Shown here in pieces: positions 35,605 through 42,401 of a DNA stretch of 64,000 bases; positions within the stretch are counted from its first letter, which is position 1, and each line of letters starts with the position of its first letter. The stretch is from Knoellia locipacati (GTDB taxonomy: Bacteria; Actinomycetota; Actinomycetes; Actinomycetales; Dermatophilaceae): contig NZ_BKBA01000008.1 of NCBI RefSeq assembly GCF_007992835.1, positions 558,001 to 622,000 on the forward strand, written 5' to 3'. A program made the position numbers and the translations under genes. The notes below the pieces were generated by a model. That model did no database searches. It had not been told where the DNA came from and saw only the letters and a program-made list of their open reading frames with translations.

Positions 35605-35689
35605 CGTTGTCCGTCGATCCACAGACCACCGCACACCCGACGCAACACAACCCCCACCCAGACCGGGTGGGAGAAGGAGGTGACACCCC

Positions 35690-35977
35690 GTGCAGCTGAC
35701 CGACCTCATCGACGCACAGGAGTGCACTGCCGACCTCGGTGACTCCGTGCCCTGTCGCGAGAACGACGCCGAGATCTGGTTCGCCGACACCCCCGCAGGA
35801 GTCGAGTTCGCCAAGGCCCTCTGCGCCACCTGCCCGATCAGGAGCGCCTGCCTCGCGGGTGCCCTCGATCGGCAGGAGCCGTGGGGTGTCTGGGGCGGCG
35901 AGCTCTTCGAGCAGGGAGTCGTCATTCCCCGCAAGCGGCCCCGTGGCCGCCCGCGCAAGGACACCGTCGCCGCATGA
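35690..35977 (+). CDS. whiB7: WhiB7-type redox transcription factor
   Basis: A 95-residue Fe-S regulator that binds the primary sigma factor and activates intrinsic antibiotic-resistance genes. The four cluster cysteines are Cys22, Cys45, Cys48 and Cys54 (C-x2-C-x5-C), followed by the GVWGG turn (66-70) and the C-terminal AT-hook RGRPRK (85-90), the WhiB7 hallmark. GTG 35690 is preceded by a full anti-SD match, AAGGAGGTGA, with a 7-bp hairpin (35653-35671) just upstream. Position after uvrD2 is the same as Rv3197A. Confidence 0.96.
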   Translation: MQLTDLIDAQECTADLGDSVPCRENDAEIWFADTPAGVEFAKALCATCPIRSACLAGALDRQEPWGVWGGELFEQGVVIPRKRPRGRPRKDTVAA

Positions 35978-36057
35978 CCGGCATCTCACCCTCCGCGATC
36001 GGTCCGTCCGATCGCCACCCGACCTCATGACCACCCACCTGGATCCTTGGAGGAACC

Positions 36058-36189
36058 ATGTACCGCAGGCGAATGCAGCAGGTTCGTCGCACCCTGCACG
36101 AGCGGAACGTGCACGAAGCACACCGCCGCGCGCAGATGCACCTCGAGCGAGAGCGCATGCTCGCCGAGGTCCGCATGATCGTGCGATGA
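36058..36189 (+). CDS. 43-residue basic small protein
   Basis: A short ORF with an excellent ribosome-binding site (TTGGAGGAACC before ATG 36058). The peptide (MYRRRMQQVRR ... MIVR) has many Arg, His, Glu and Met, no hydrophobic segment, and looks like one amphipathic helix. It begins 80 bp after whiB7 with no hairpin between, so it is probably co-transcribed and under the same control. I do not recognise a family. Confidence 0.6.
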   Translation: MYRRRMQQVRRTLHERNVHEAHRRAQMHLERERMLAEVRMIVR

Positions 36190-36245
36190 CCGACCAGGAT
36201 CGGCGCCGCTCCCACGCCGGGGGCGGCGCTGTTCCATGTCCGGGG

Positions 36246-36310
36246 CCGGTGCGTCCCGGTGCGTCCCGGTGCGTCCCGGTGCGTCCCGGTGCGTCCCGGT
36301 GAATCCCGGT
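36246..36310. repeat. 10-bp tandem repeat GCGTCCCGGT
   Basis: Five exact copies (36251-36300) plus one diverged copy on each side. The period matches one helical turn of DNA. Confidence 0.95.
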
Positions 36311-36402
36311 GCCTCGGTGCCGGTATGCCGTTCTCTGACCACGTCCTGAGACGCGTCCCTGTCGCGGTGGACCGGTAGGGGCCGCCGTGGTTCGCTCTTT
36401 CC

Positions 36403-36477
36403 ATGTCGTCGACCGCAGCCGCCCGGATGTTCCCGGTGATGCCCGCTGCCGTCATGTGCTGTCGCTGTTGCCGCTGA
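36403..36477 (+). CDS. poly-cysteine leader peptide upstream of cysteine dioxygenase
   Basis: A 24-codon ORF starting MSSTAAARMF and ending CCRCCR then stop; the four Cys codons are TGC TGT CGC TGT TGC. The stop is 79 nt before the cysteine dioxygenase ATG. Short ORFs ending in cysteine runs are known cysteine-responsive attenuators of sulfur operons in mycobacteria. No Shine-Dalgarno precedes the ATG; a TAGGGG at 36376-36381 would give a short leader, so the exact promoter is uncertain. Confidence 0.7.
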   Translation: MSSTAAARMFPVMPAAVMCCRCCR

Positions 36478-36556
36478 CGCGAGTCACCCGCACCCCACAG
36501 CCCCTGGTCGCCTCTGCGCGCGACCTCCCCTGACGACACCTTTCTCGGAGAGACCC

Positions 36557-37054
36557 ATGACCCTCGCACGTCCCGCATCCACCCTTCCCGGCGTCAACAC
36601 CTTCACCCCCGTCCAGCTGCTGCGGGTGGCCCGCCTGTTCGCCGCCGACCCCGACCTGCCCGACCTGCTCCCCGAGCGGGCCGAGGACCCGGGTGGCCGG
36701 CGCTGGCACCAGCTCGCCGAGACCCATCACCTCCAGCTCTGGGTCATCGAGTGGCCACCCGGCGCCGGCACCGGCTTCCACGACCACGGCGGCTCCCGTG
36801 GCGCCTTCACCGTCGTCCGGGGCTCGCTCACCGAGCGCCAGGTGGTGCAGGGGACCTTGCACCAGCGGGTCCTCGCTGACGGGGAGGGCCGGGCCTTCGG
36901 TGCGAACCACCTGCACGACGTCGCCAACGACGGCGACGAGACGGCGCTCAGCGTCCACGCCTACTCGCCGCGCCTGGACCAGATGACCCACTACGACCTC
37001 GTCGACGGCGCCCTCGTGCCGTCCGGGGTCGAGCAGCGGGGAGTGGGCTGGTGA
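36557..37054 (+). CDS. Cysteine dioxygenase (type I)
   Basis: A 165-residue cupin that oxidises cysteine to cysteine sulfinate using one iron. The His ligands are His75 and His77 (GFHDHGGSRGAF) with the third in ANHLHDV (118/120). The eukaryotic Cys-Tyr crosslink cysteine is a Gly here, as in other bacterial enzymes. ATG 36557 has GGAGAG 5 nt upstream. The stop overlaps the rhodanese start (GTGA), a common actinobacterial CDO-rhodanese operon. Confidence 0.93.
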   Translation: MTLARPASTLPGVNTFTPVQLLRVARLFAADPDLPDLLPERAEDPGGRRWHQLAETHHLQLWVIEWPPGAGTGFHDHGGSRGAFTVVRGSLTERQVVQGTLHQRVLADGEGRAFGANHLHDVANDGDETALSVHAYSPRLDQMTHYDLVDGALVPSGVEQRGVGW

Positions 37055-37464
37055 GCGGCACCGGGATCGACGAGCTGCTGGCAGAGGCGAGGAGCCGGCT
37101 GGAGCGTCTGTCGGCGCGCGAGGCCTGGCGTGAGGTGCGTTCGGGCGCCGCGTGGCTGGTCGACATCCGCCCGGCGGCCCAGCGGGCGGAGGAGGGGGAG
37201 GTGGCGCCGGGTCTGGCGCCCCTCGTCGTCGAGCGCAACGTCCTCGAGTGGCGCTTCGACCCGCGCCAGGACGCCGTCCTGCCCGGCGTCGGCTTCGACA
37301 CGCGCGTCATCGTCCTGTGCCAGGAGGGCTACACCTCCAGCCTCGCGGCCGACGCCCTCCGGTCGCTGGGCCTGTCCCGGGCAACGGACGTCGTGGGCGG
37401 GTTCGCCGCCTGGCGTGGTCAGGGGCTACCCGTGGCCCGCACGACCGAGCTGCTCAGGGCCTGA
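37051..37464 (+). CDS. Rhodanese-domain sulfurtransferase
   Basis: A 137-residue single rhodanese domain with the entry motif AAWLVDIRPAAQRAEEG and the active-site loop VLCQEGYTSS (catalytic Cys), ending VVGGFAAWRGQGLPV. Translationally coupled to cysteine dioxygenase, it probably handles sulfane sulfur or sulfite produced from cysteine breakdown; this is inference from context. Confidence 0.9.
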   Translation: MSGTGIDELLAEARSRLERLSAREAWREVRSGAAWLVDIRPAAQRAEEGEVAPGLAPLVVERNVLEWRFDPRQDAVLPGVGFDTRVIVLCQEGYTSSLAADALRSLGLSRATDVVGGFAAWRGQGLPVARTTELLRA

Positions 37465-37541
37465 CCTCGCAGCGCGCGGCACCCCGTTGCCGGCGCGGCG
37501 GACACGGGCCGGCTGTCTCCGTGGGCGATGGACGGTGGTCC

Positions 37542-37547
37542 TAGGCT
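37542..37547 (+). promoter_or_regulatory. -10 hexamer TAGGCT, leaderless
   Basis: TAGGCT stands 6 nt before ATG 37554 of the glycosylase gene. Confidence 0.55.
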
Positions 37548-37553
37548 GGGCGC

Positions 37554-38138
37554 ATGCCCACGCTGACGATCGCCCAGGACCCGGCCGCCGACAAGGTGCT
37601 CAGCGAGGACCCGTTCGCCCTGCTCACCGGCATGCTGCTCGACCAGCAGTTCCCCATGGAGCGCGCGTTCGCCGGTCCGGCCAAGGTGCTCGAGCGGTTC
37701 GGCACCCTCGACGTCGCCGAGATCGCCGCTGCCGAGCCCGAGGCGTTCGCCGACCTCTGCTCGACCCCGCCCGCGGTGCACCGGTACGGCCGCTCCATGG
37801 CCGCACGCATCCAGGCGCTCGCCACGGTCGTGCGCGACGAGTACGCAGGCGACGCGAGCCGGATCTGGTCCGACGCGGGCACCGGAGCCGAGCTGTTCGC
37901 CCGGGTCAAGAAGCTCCCAGGCTTCGGTGAGCAGAAGGCCAAGATCTTCGTCGCCCTGCTCGCCAAGCAGCTCGACGTGCGCCCCGACGGCTGGGAGAAG
38001 GCGGCCGGGGCCTACTCCGAGACGGGCAGCTTCCGCTCGGTCGCCGACGTCGTCGACGCCGAGTCGCTCCAGAAGGTCCGCGACTTCAAGAAGTCGGCCA
38101 AGGCCGCCGCCAAGGCCGCGGCCGCCGCCAAGGACTGA
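37554..38138 (+). CDS. HhH-GPD-type base-excision DNA repair protein
   Basis: A 194-residue actinobacterial HhH-GPD protein. The helix-hairpin-helix lies at KKLPGFGEQKAKIFVALLAKQLDVRPDGW, near residues 115-142. The N-terminal part (DPFALLTGMLLDQQFPMERAFAGP) is the family substrate-pocket region. The C-terminal ~20 residues are a Lys/Ala tail (KKSAKAAAKAAAAAKD) likely to bind DNA non-specifically. No iron-sulfur loop is present. Lesion specificity is unknown. Confidence 0.9.
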   Translation: MPTLTIAQDPAADKVLSEDPFALLTGMLLDQQFPMERAFAGPAKVLERFGTLDVAEIAAAEPEAFADLCSTPPAVHRYGRSMAARIQALATVVRDEYAGDASRIWSDAGTGAELFARVKKLPGFGEQKAKIFVALLAKQLDVRPDGWEKAAGAYSETGSFRSVADVVDAESLQKVRDFKKSAKAAAKAAAAAKD

Positions 38139-38170
38139 GCGCCATCGCGGCCGGGCCCGGGGCCATCCGG

Positions 38171-38602
38171 GTGACGTCCATGGTCATCCTGCCCAGCGAC
38201 GACGGCACCAGGCACGCGGTGGCCGGGTTCGGGCCCACGCTCGAGAACCCTCTCGGGTTCCACCGGCTCGTCGGTGGCGGCGTCGAGCCGGGCGAGACCG
38301 CCCGTGACGCTGCCATCCGCGAGGTCCACGAGGAGCTCGGGGCTGGTCTCGTCGACGTCGAGCTCCTCGGTGTCCTCGAGAACATCTTCGAGCTCGACGG
38401 GGAGCCCGGGCACGAGGTCGTGTTCGTCCACACCGGCCGCCTCGACCCCGCCGGGGCCATCCCGCCGGAGGGAGGCATGTTCGTCGACAACGGCGACCCG
38501 ATGCCCGTCGAGTGGCGACCCGTCGACGACGGTGACGTCACGGTGCCGCTCCACCCGCCGGGCGCCTCCGCGCTCGCGAGGCGAGCCGCGCGACGCGCCT
38601 GA
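38171..38602 (+). CDS. NUDIX hydrolase
   Basis: A 143-residue NUDIX protein with the box GGGVEPGETARDAAIREVHEELG (about residues 35-57) intact. Substrate unknown. GTG 38171 is taken as start; ATG 38180 (MVILPSDDG) is close and equally possible. It follows the glycosylase by 32 bp on the same strand, so the two may share a transcript for nucleotide-pool and DNA repair. Confidence 0.88.
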   Translation: MTSMVILPSDDGTRHAVAGFGPTLENPLGFHRLVGGGVEPGETARDAAIREVHEELGAGLVDVELLGVLENIFELDGEPGHEVVFVHTGRLDPAGAIPPEGGMFVDNGDPMPVEWRPVDDGDVTVPLHPPGASALARRAARRA

Positions 38603-38606
38603 GCGC

Positions 38607-38637
38607 GACGGCATACCGACGACGCCCGTATGCCGTC
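38607..38637. terminator. inverted octamer pair between convergent genes
   Basis: GACGGCATAC (38607-38616) and GTATGCCGTC (38628-38637) form a perfect 10-bp stem with an 11-nt loop, between the NUDIX and ABC1-kinase stops. Confidence 0.65.
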
Positions 38638-38641
38638 CGGC

Positions 38642-39976
38642 TCACCGAGGCGGGGGGACCGCGTCCTCGTCGATGCCGGGCACGTGCGCGAAGACGAGGT
38701 CACGCATCGGCACAGTGCCACCCACCTGGCAGAGGACGCCGATGCAGCCCAGCCACACCCGGTGGATGAGGAGGTACTCGGGCGGCAGGTTGAAGCGCAG
38801 CCCCACGAGGAACTCCTCGCGCCGTGGGTCCTGGATCGTGCCCGACACCGAGCGCAGCCAGCTGCGGCTGAACGTGAAGCTCTCGTGCTCGAGCGGCTCG
38901 ACGAAGGTCCGCAGGTAGTGCAGCAGCGCGATGTCGGAGACCTCGACCCCCGGCCGGATGAAGCCCTCACGCCGCAGCACCTCGCCGAGGGCCACCTCGT
39001 CACCGGCGAGCGTCTGGGTGATGAGCTCGCCCATCGACCGTGGCATGCCGGCCGGCAGTCGGTTGACCGCTCCGAAGTCGAGGACGCCCAGACGGCCGTC
39101 GGGGGTGATCCGGAAGTTGCCGGGGTGCGGGTCGGCGTGCAGGAGCCTGGCCCGGTTGGGTCCGCGCAGGAGGAACTCGAGGTAGAGACCCGCGGCCTCG
39201 TCGCGCTCGGAGGGAGTGCCGTCGGCGATGACCTGCGAGAGCGGCCGGCCGTCGACCCACTCGGAGACGATCACCTGGGAGGAGTGGGCGAGGACGTCGG
39301 GGACGAAGACGTCGTCGTCGCCGCGGAACGCCTTGGCGAACACCTTCTGGTGGCTGGCCTCGAGGTCGTAGTCGAGCTCCTCGCTCATCCGGGCCTTGAC
39401 CTCGTCGAGGATCGGCCCCATGGCGATCCCCGGGACCATGGCCCCGGCGAGCCGGGCCACCCGGGAGAGCTGGTTGATGTCGGAGAGCAGCGCCTCGCCG
39501 GCGCCGGGGTACTGCACCTTGACCGCGACCTCGCGGCCGTCGCGCCACACGGCGCGGTGGACCTGGCCGATCGAGGCGGCGGCGACGGGCCGGTCCTGGA
39601 AGGACTGGAACTTCGAGGTGCGCCAGCGCGGGCCGAGCTGCTCGGCGAGGATCGCGTGGACCCGCTCGACGGGCATCGGCGGCGCGGCCTCCTGGAGCTT
39701 GGTGAGCGTCGCGCGGTAGGGGCCGGCGAGCTCCTCCGGCATCGCCGCCTCCATGACCGACAGGGCCTGCCCGAACTTCATCGCGCCGCCCTTGAGCTCG
39801 CCGAGCACGGCGAAGAGCTGCTCGGCGGTGCGCGCCTGGAGCTCGGCCGCGATGGCCTCGGCGGGCGCGCCACCGACGCGCCGACCCAGGCCCACGGCGG
39901 CGCGACCGGCGTGCCCCAGGGGCAGGCCGACGAGCTTGGCGGTGCGCGAGAGGGAGCGTCGGGGGATGTCACTCAC
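38642..39976 (-). CDS. ABC1/UbiB-family atypical kinase-like protein
   Basis: A 444-residue AarF/ABC1 protein. Motifs: N-terminal KxGQ segment GAMKFGQALSVMEA, Ala-rich loop AAASIGQVHRA, VAVKVQYPG lysine, EELDYDLEA, HADPHPGNF and VLDFGAVNR metal site. Family members are ATPases linked to quinone biology; Rv3197 in M. tuberculosis, next to whiB7, is the positional equivalent and has been linked to macrolide resistance. GTG 39976 overlaps the upstream ThiF-like stop by 4 nt. Confidence 0.92.
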   Translation of the reverse strand: MSDIPRRSLSRTAKLVGLPLGHAGRAAVGLGRRVGGAPAEAIAAELQARTAEQLFAVLGELKGGAMKFGQALSVMEAAMPEELAGPYRATLTKLQEAAPPMPVERVHAILAEQLGPRWRTSKFQSFQDRPVAAASIGQVHRAVWRDGREVAVKVQYPGAGEALLSDINQLSRVARLAGAMVPGIAMGPILDEVKARMSEELDYDLEASHQKVFAKAFRGDDDVFVPDVLAHSSQVIVSEWVDGRPLSQVIADGTPSERDEAAGLYLEFLLRGPNRARLLHADPHPGNFRITPDGRLGVLDFGAVNRLPAGMPRSMGELITQTLAGDEVALGEVLRREGFIRPGVEVSDIALLHYLRTFVEPLEHESFTFSRSWLRSVSGTIQDPRREEFLVGLRFNLPPEYLLIHRVWLGCIGVLCQVGGTVPMRDLVFAHVPGIDEDAVPPPR

Positions 39977-40584
39977 CCCGCCATTGTGTCGGGTCCACCT
40001 GACAGTGGGGCTGGGACTCCCGAACGAGGGCACACGGGGCACAGCGGGTGGCGGTCCCAGTGCCGGTGCGAGATGGTCGGGCCGTCCACCTCGATCTCGG
40101 TCGAGACGCCGACGAGACGGCTCGCGCCGGCGATCCCCGCGAGGACCACGGTGGCGGTGACGGCGGCGGTGAGGACCCCTAGGCCACCGGGTGGCAGGGC
40201 GACCGGGTCGAGGGCGAGCCGGCTGCTCGGCGCCGCGCCGACGGCGTCGAGGTCGTGCGCGGTGAGGGCGTGGCAGCGCCAGCACGCCCCGATGCCGGGG
40301 ACGACGAGGGGGCCGATGGTGCTGACCCGGCCGTCGCACGTCACCGGCAGGTGCGGCACCCCCGCCCGCTGCCACGGCGCGGCCGCCTCGACCGTGACCG
40401 TGGAGCCCGCCACGAGGACGACGGCAGCCGGACGGTCGCGCGGACTGGCCGACAGCAGCGCCTCGGCGGCGTCGGCGGCGAACGGTCCGCCGTGCACACG
40501 GGCGGCACCGGCCAGTCGGAGCTGGCGGGTGATCTCGCCGGGGAGGCCGCCTCGGCCGTCCACGACGACGAGCGGCTGTGGCAT
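39973..40584 (-). CDS. ThiF/cyclodehydratase-like zinc protein, no ATP loop
   Basis: A 203-residue protein with two CxxC pairs (Cys101/104 in ACWRCHALTAHD and Cys182/185 in LCPVC) spaced as in the structural zinc of E1/ThiF and TOMM ThiF-like proteins. The N-terminal half has a Rossmann-like pattern but no GxGGxG ATP loop and no catalytic Cys, so it is probably a non-enzymatic family member. ATG 40584 has GGAGG 5 nt upstream. Translationally coupled to the ABC1 kinase gene, as often seen next to whiB7. Confidence 0.75.
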   Translation of the reverse strand: MPQPLVVVDGRGGLPGEITRQLRLAGAARVHGGPFAADAAEALLSASPRDRPAAVVLVAGSTVTVEAAAPWQRAGVPHLPVTCDGRVSTIGPLVVPGIGACWRCHALTAHDLDAVGAAPSSRLALDPVALPPGGLGVLTAAVTATVVLAGIAGASRLVGVSTEIEVDGPTISHRHWDRHPLCPVCPRSGVPAPLSGGPDTMAG

Positions 40585-40699
40585 CGGTGCCTCCGGGATC
40601 GGGTGGTCCCGCCAATCTGGCACACCCGCGCCGACCCGCCGTGGAGTCATCCACAGGCACAGCGGCACGCGCGTGAGCGGCGCCGACCCCGGACGTGCA

Positions 40700-40728
40700 G
40701 CGGCCCCCGGTGACGAACCGGGGGCCGC
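40700..40728. terminator. perfect 11-bp hairpin
   Basis: GCGGCCCCCGG pairs with CCGGGGGCCGC around a 7-nt loop, downstream of the DUF5679 gene and upstream of the ThiF-like gene, so it separates their transcripts. Confidence 0.65.
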
Positions 40729-40753
40729 GGGAAAACGAGAGGGGCTCGAGCGC

Positions 40754-40915
40754 TCAGGCCTTGCCGAGGATGCGGTTGAGGTTGGTGCCGCACACGGGGC
40801 ACTTGCCCTTGGCCATGCGGCGGCCGTTGTCGGAGACGACGACGTTGCCCTCGGCCTCGCGCTTCTCCTTGCACTTCACGCAGTAGAACTCGCCCTTGTA
40901 GGTCTCGTCAGCCAT
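40754..40915 (-). CDS. DUF5679 small zinc-ribbon protein
   Basis: A 53-residue protein with two CxxC knuckles, YCVKC (residues 12-15) and CPVCG (39-42), the pattern of a zinc ribbon, ending NLNRILGKA. GGAG lies 6 nt upstream of ATG 40915. It matches the small actinobacterial DUF5679 family; function unknown. The 294 bp upstream to the next gene holds only C-rich sequence without clear structure. Confidence 0.88.
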   Translation of the reverse strand: MADETYKGEFYCVKCKEKREAEGNVVVSDNGRRMAKGKCPVCGTNLNRILGKA

Positions 40916-41197
40916 TGCAACTCCTTGGTCGTGGTGCCGCGGATGAGCGGCGATGACGCTTTCACCCTAGACCGGACGAGCACGCGATCGTGCTCAGCCA
41001 CGCTCGCCCCAGCGGCGTCCCACGGGGGGTTCTGGGCGGTCCGATCGCCCCACCGGCCCCAGGCGAAACACCAGCCCCACAAGCCCCATCGGGAGGGTCA
41101 TCCGCTCCCTGCAAGTCTCCCATCGCGCTGCGCGCACTCCCGCACCGGGGAGAGGGTCCCCACCGCGCGCCACCAGCACGTTGTCGGGGCGCTGGCC

Positions 41198-41203
41198 TAC
41201 CGT
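41198..41203 (+). promoter_or_regulatory. -10 hexamer TACCGT, leaderless
   Basis: TACCGT stands 6 nt before GTG 41210. Confidence 0.5.
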
Positions 41204-41209
41204 TGAGGG

Positions 41210-41752
41210 GTGAGCACCGAGGACATCGAGGTCCGGCGCAGCCAGCGACGCCGCCGCACCGTGAGCGCGCGCCGCGAGGGCGACCGCGTCGTCGTGCTCA
41301 TCCCTGCCTCGATGTCGCGGGCCGAGGAGCGCGTCTGGGTGGCTCGCATGGTCGACCGGCTCAAGGCCGGGGAGCGACGCCGCCGACCGAGCGACGTCGA
41401 CCTCATGTCCCGCGCCACCGAGCTCTCCGAGCGCTACCTCGGCGGCCATGCCCGCCCGCGCTCGATCCGGTGGGTCACCAACCAGCGCTCGCGGTGGGGC
41501 AGCTGCACCCCCTCGGACGGCTCCATCCGACTGTCCGACCGGCTCCAGGGCATGCCGACCTACGTCGTCGACTACGTCATCCTCCACGAGCTCGCGCACC
41601 TTCTGGTGGGCGGCCACAACCGCGACTTCTGGACGCTGCTGCGCTCCTACCCCAAGCTCGAGCGCGCTCGGGGCTTCCTCGACGGCGTGGCCCTCGCCAA
41701 GGGCATCGACGTCTCCGACGCGGACGACGACGTCGAGGACGCGTCGGCCTGA
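41210..41752 (+). CDS. YgjP-like (DUF45) zinc metallopeptidase
   Basis: A 180-residue protein with the HExxH site HELAHLLVG (about residue 126) and a following HNRDFW that supplies the third ligand, plus the family block RWGSCTPSDGSIRLSDRL. Membership in the YgjP/WLM-related M48 group is clear; substrates are unknown. The acidic tail (DADDDVEDASA) is unusual but short. It converges on the NUDIX gene with 13 bp between stops. Confidence 0.88.
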   Translation: MSTEDIEVRRSQRRRRTVSARREGDRVVVLIPASMSRAEERVWVARMVDRLKAGERRRRPSDVDLMSRATELSERYLGGHARPRSIRWVTNQRSRWGSCTPSDGSIRLSDRLQGMPTYVVDYVILHELAHLLVGGHNRDFWTLLRSYPKLERARGFLDGVALAKGIDVSDADDDVEDASA

Positions 41753-41765
41753 CCGACCCCGGCGC

Positions 41766-42401
41766 TCAGAGCCGCAGGGCCCGCCGGGTCGCCTCGACGA
41801 GCGCTGACAGCTCGGTCCGCGTGTCCTTCGGCAACGCGTCGACCGGCCACCACGCGACGTCGAGGGACTCCTCGCTCGTCGCGGGGACGACCGCCCGGTC
41901 CACGACCGCGGCGTAGCGCACGTCGAGGTGCGCGCGGCACCGGCCGAAGTCGCCGCTCAGCGTGTGCCGGTCGAGCTGGACGATCACCGGATCGACGTCG
42001 AGCGTGGCGATGCCGGACTCCTCCCGGCCCTCGCGCGTCGCGGCCGCGTGCAGCCCCGCATCGGTGGCCTCGAGGTGCCCGCCGAACTGGAACCAGGCCC
42101 GCGCGCGGCGGTGGTGGGTGAGCAGCACCTCACGACCGTCGGGGGTGATGACGAGGCAGCTGGCGGTGAGGTGCTCCGGTGGGCCGGCCTTCGCGACCCC
42201 GTCCGGGTGCCGCTCGAGATGAGCCAGGTATGCCGTCCGCAACCGTTCCTGCTCTGCGTCCGGTGCGCTCCACGCGCCGAGCACCTGCACGGCGTCGGCG
42301 TGGAGGTGGGCGAACGCGCGCACGACATCGACCTCGGGACCGCCACGGGAGTCGGTGGCGGCGCCCTGTCCCTGCGCGGTCGTCGCGGGACGCTCCGTCA
42401 C
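41766..42401 (-). CDS. NUDIX hydrolase
   Basis: A 211-residue NUDIX enzyme with an N-terminal helical extension of ~75 residues and the box GHLEATDAGLHAAATREGREESG (about 107-129). GTG 42401 overlaps the stop of the DUF2342 gene by 4 nt. Same-strand coupling to a metalloprotease-like gene is conserved in Micrococcales, but I know of no functional link. Confidence 0.88.
   Translation of the reverse strand: MTERPATTAQGQGAATDSRGGPEVDVVRAFAHLHADAVQVLGAWSAPDAEQERLRTAYLAHLERHPDGVAKAGPPEHLTASCLVITPDGREVLLTHHRRARAWFQFGGHLEATDAGLHAAATREGREESGIATLDVDPVIVQLDRHTLSGDFGRCRAHLDVRYAAVVDRAVVPATSEESLDVAWWPVDALPKDTRTELSALVEATRRALRL

Larger units (their letters stand above)
36190..36556. other. non-coding stretch with tandem repeat and leader peptide
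   Basis: The 367 bp between the small whiB7-linked ORF and the cysteine dioxygenase gene. It holds a GGGGGCGGCG-rich start, a 10-bp tandem repeat (36246-36310), one GTATGCCG octamer (36321), and the 24-codon poly-cysteine leader ORF (36403-36477). The last 79 bp before 36557 contain the GGAGAG ribosome-binding site. No other gene is supported. Confidence 0.6.

Noticed and set aside
36190-36310. CRISPR-like array at the 10-bp repeat
   Set aside because: The units are contiguous with no spacers and there are no cas genes; the Cas4-like nuclease at 13.5 kb stands alone.
40916-41209. possible gene in the C-rich 294-bp gap before the YgjP-like gene
   Set aside because: The open frames here lack a ribosome-binding site and give Pro/Arg-rich translations typical of non-coding GC-rich sequence.
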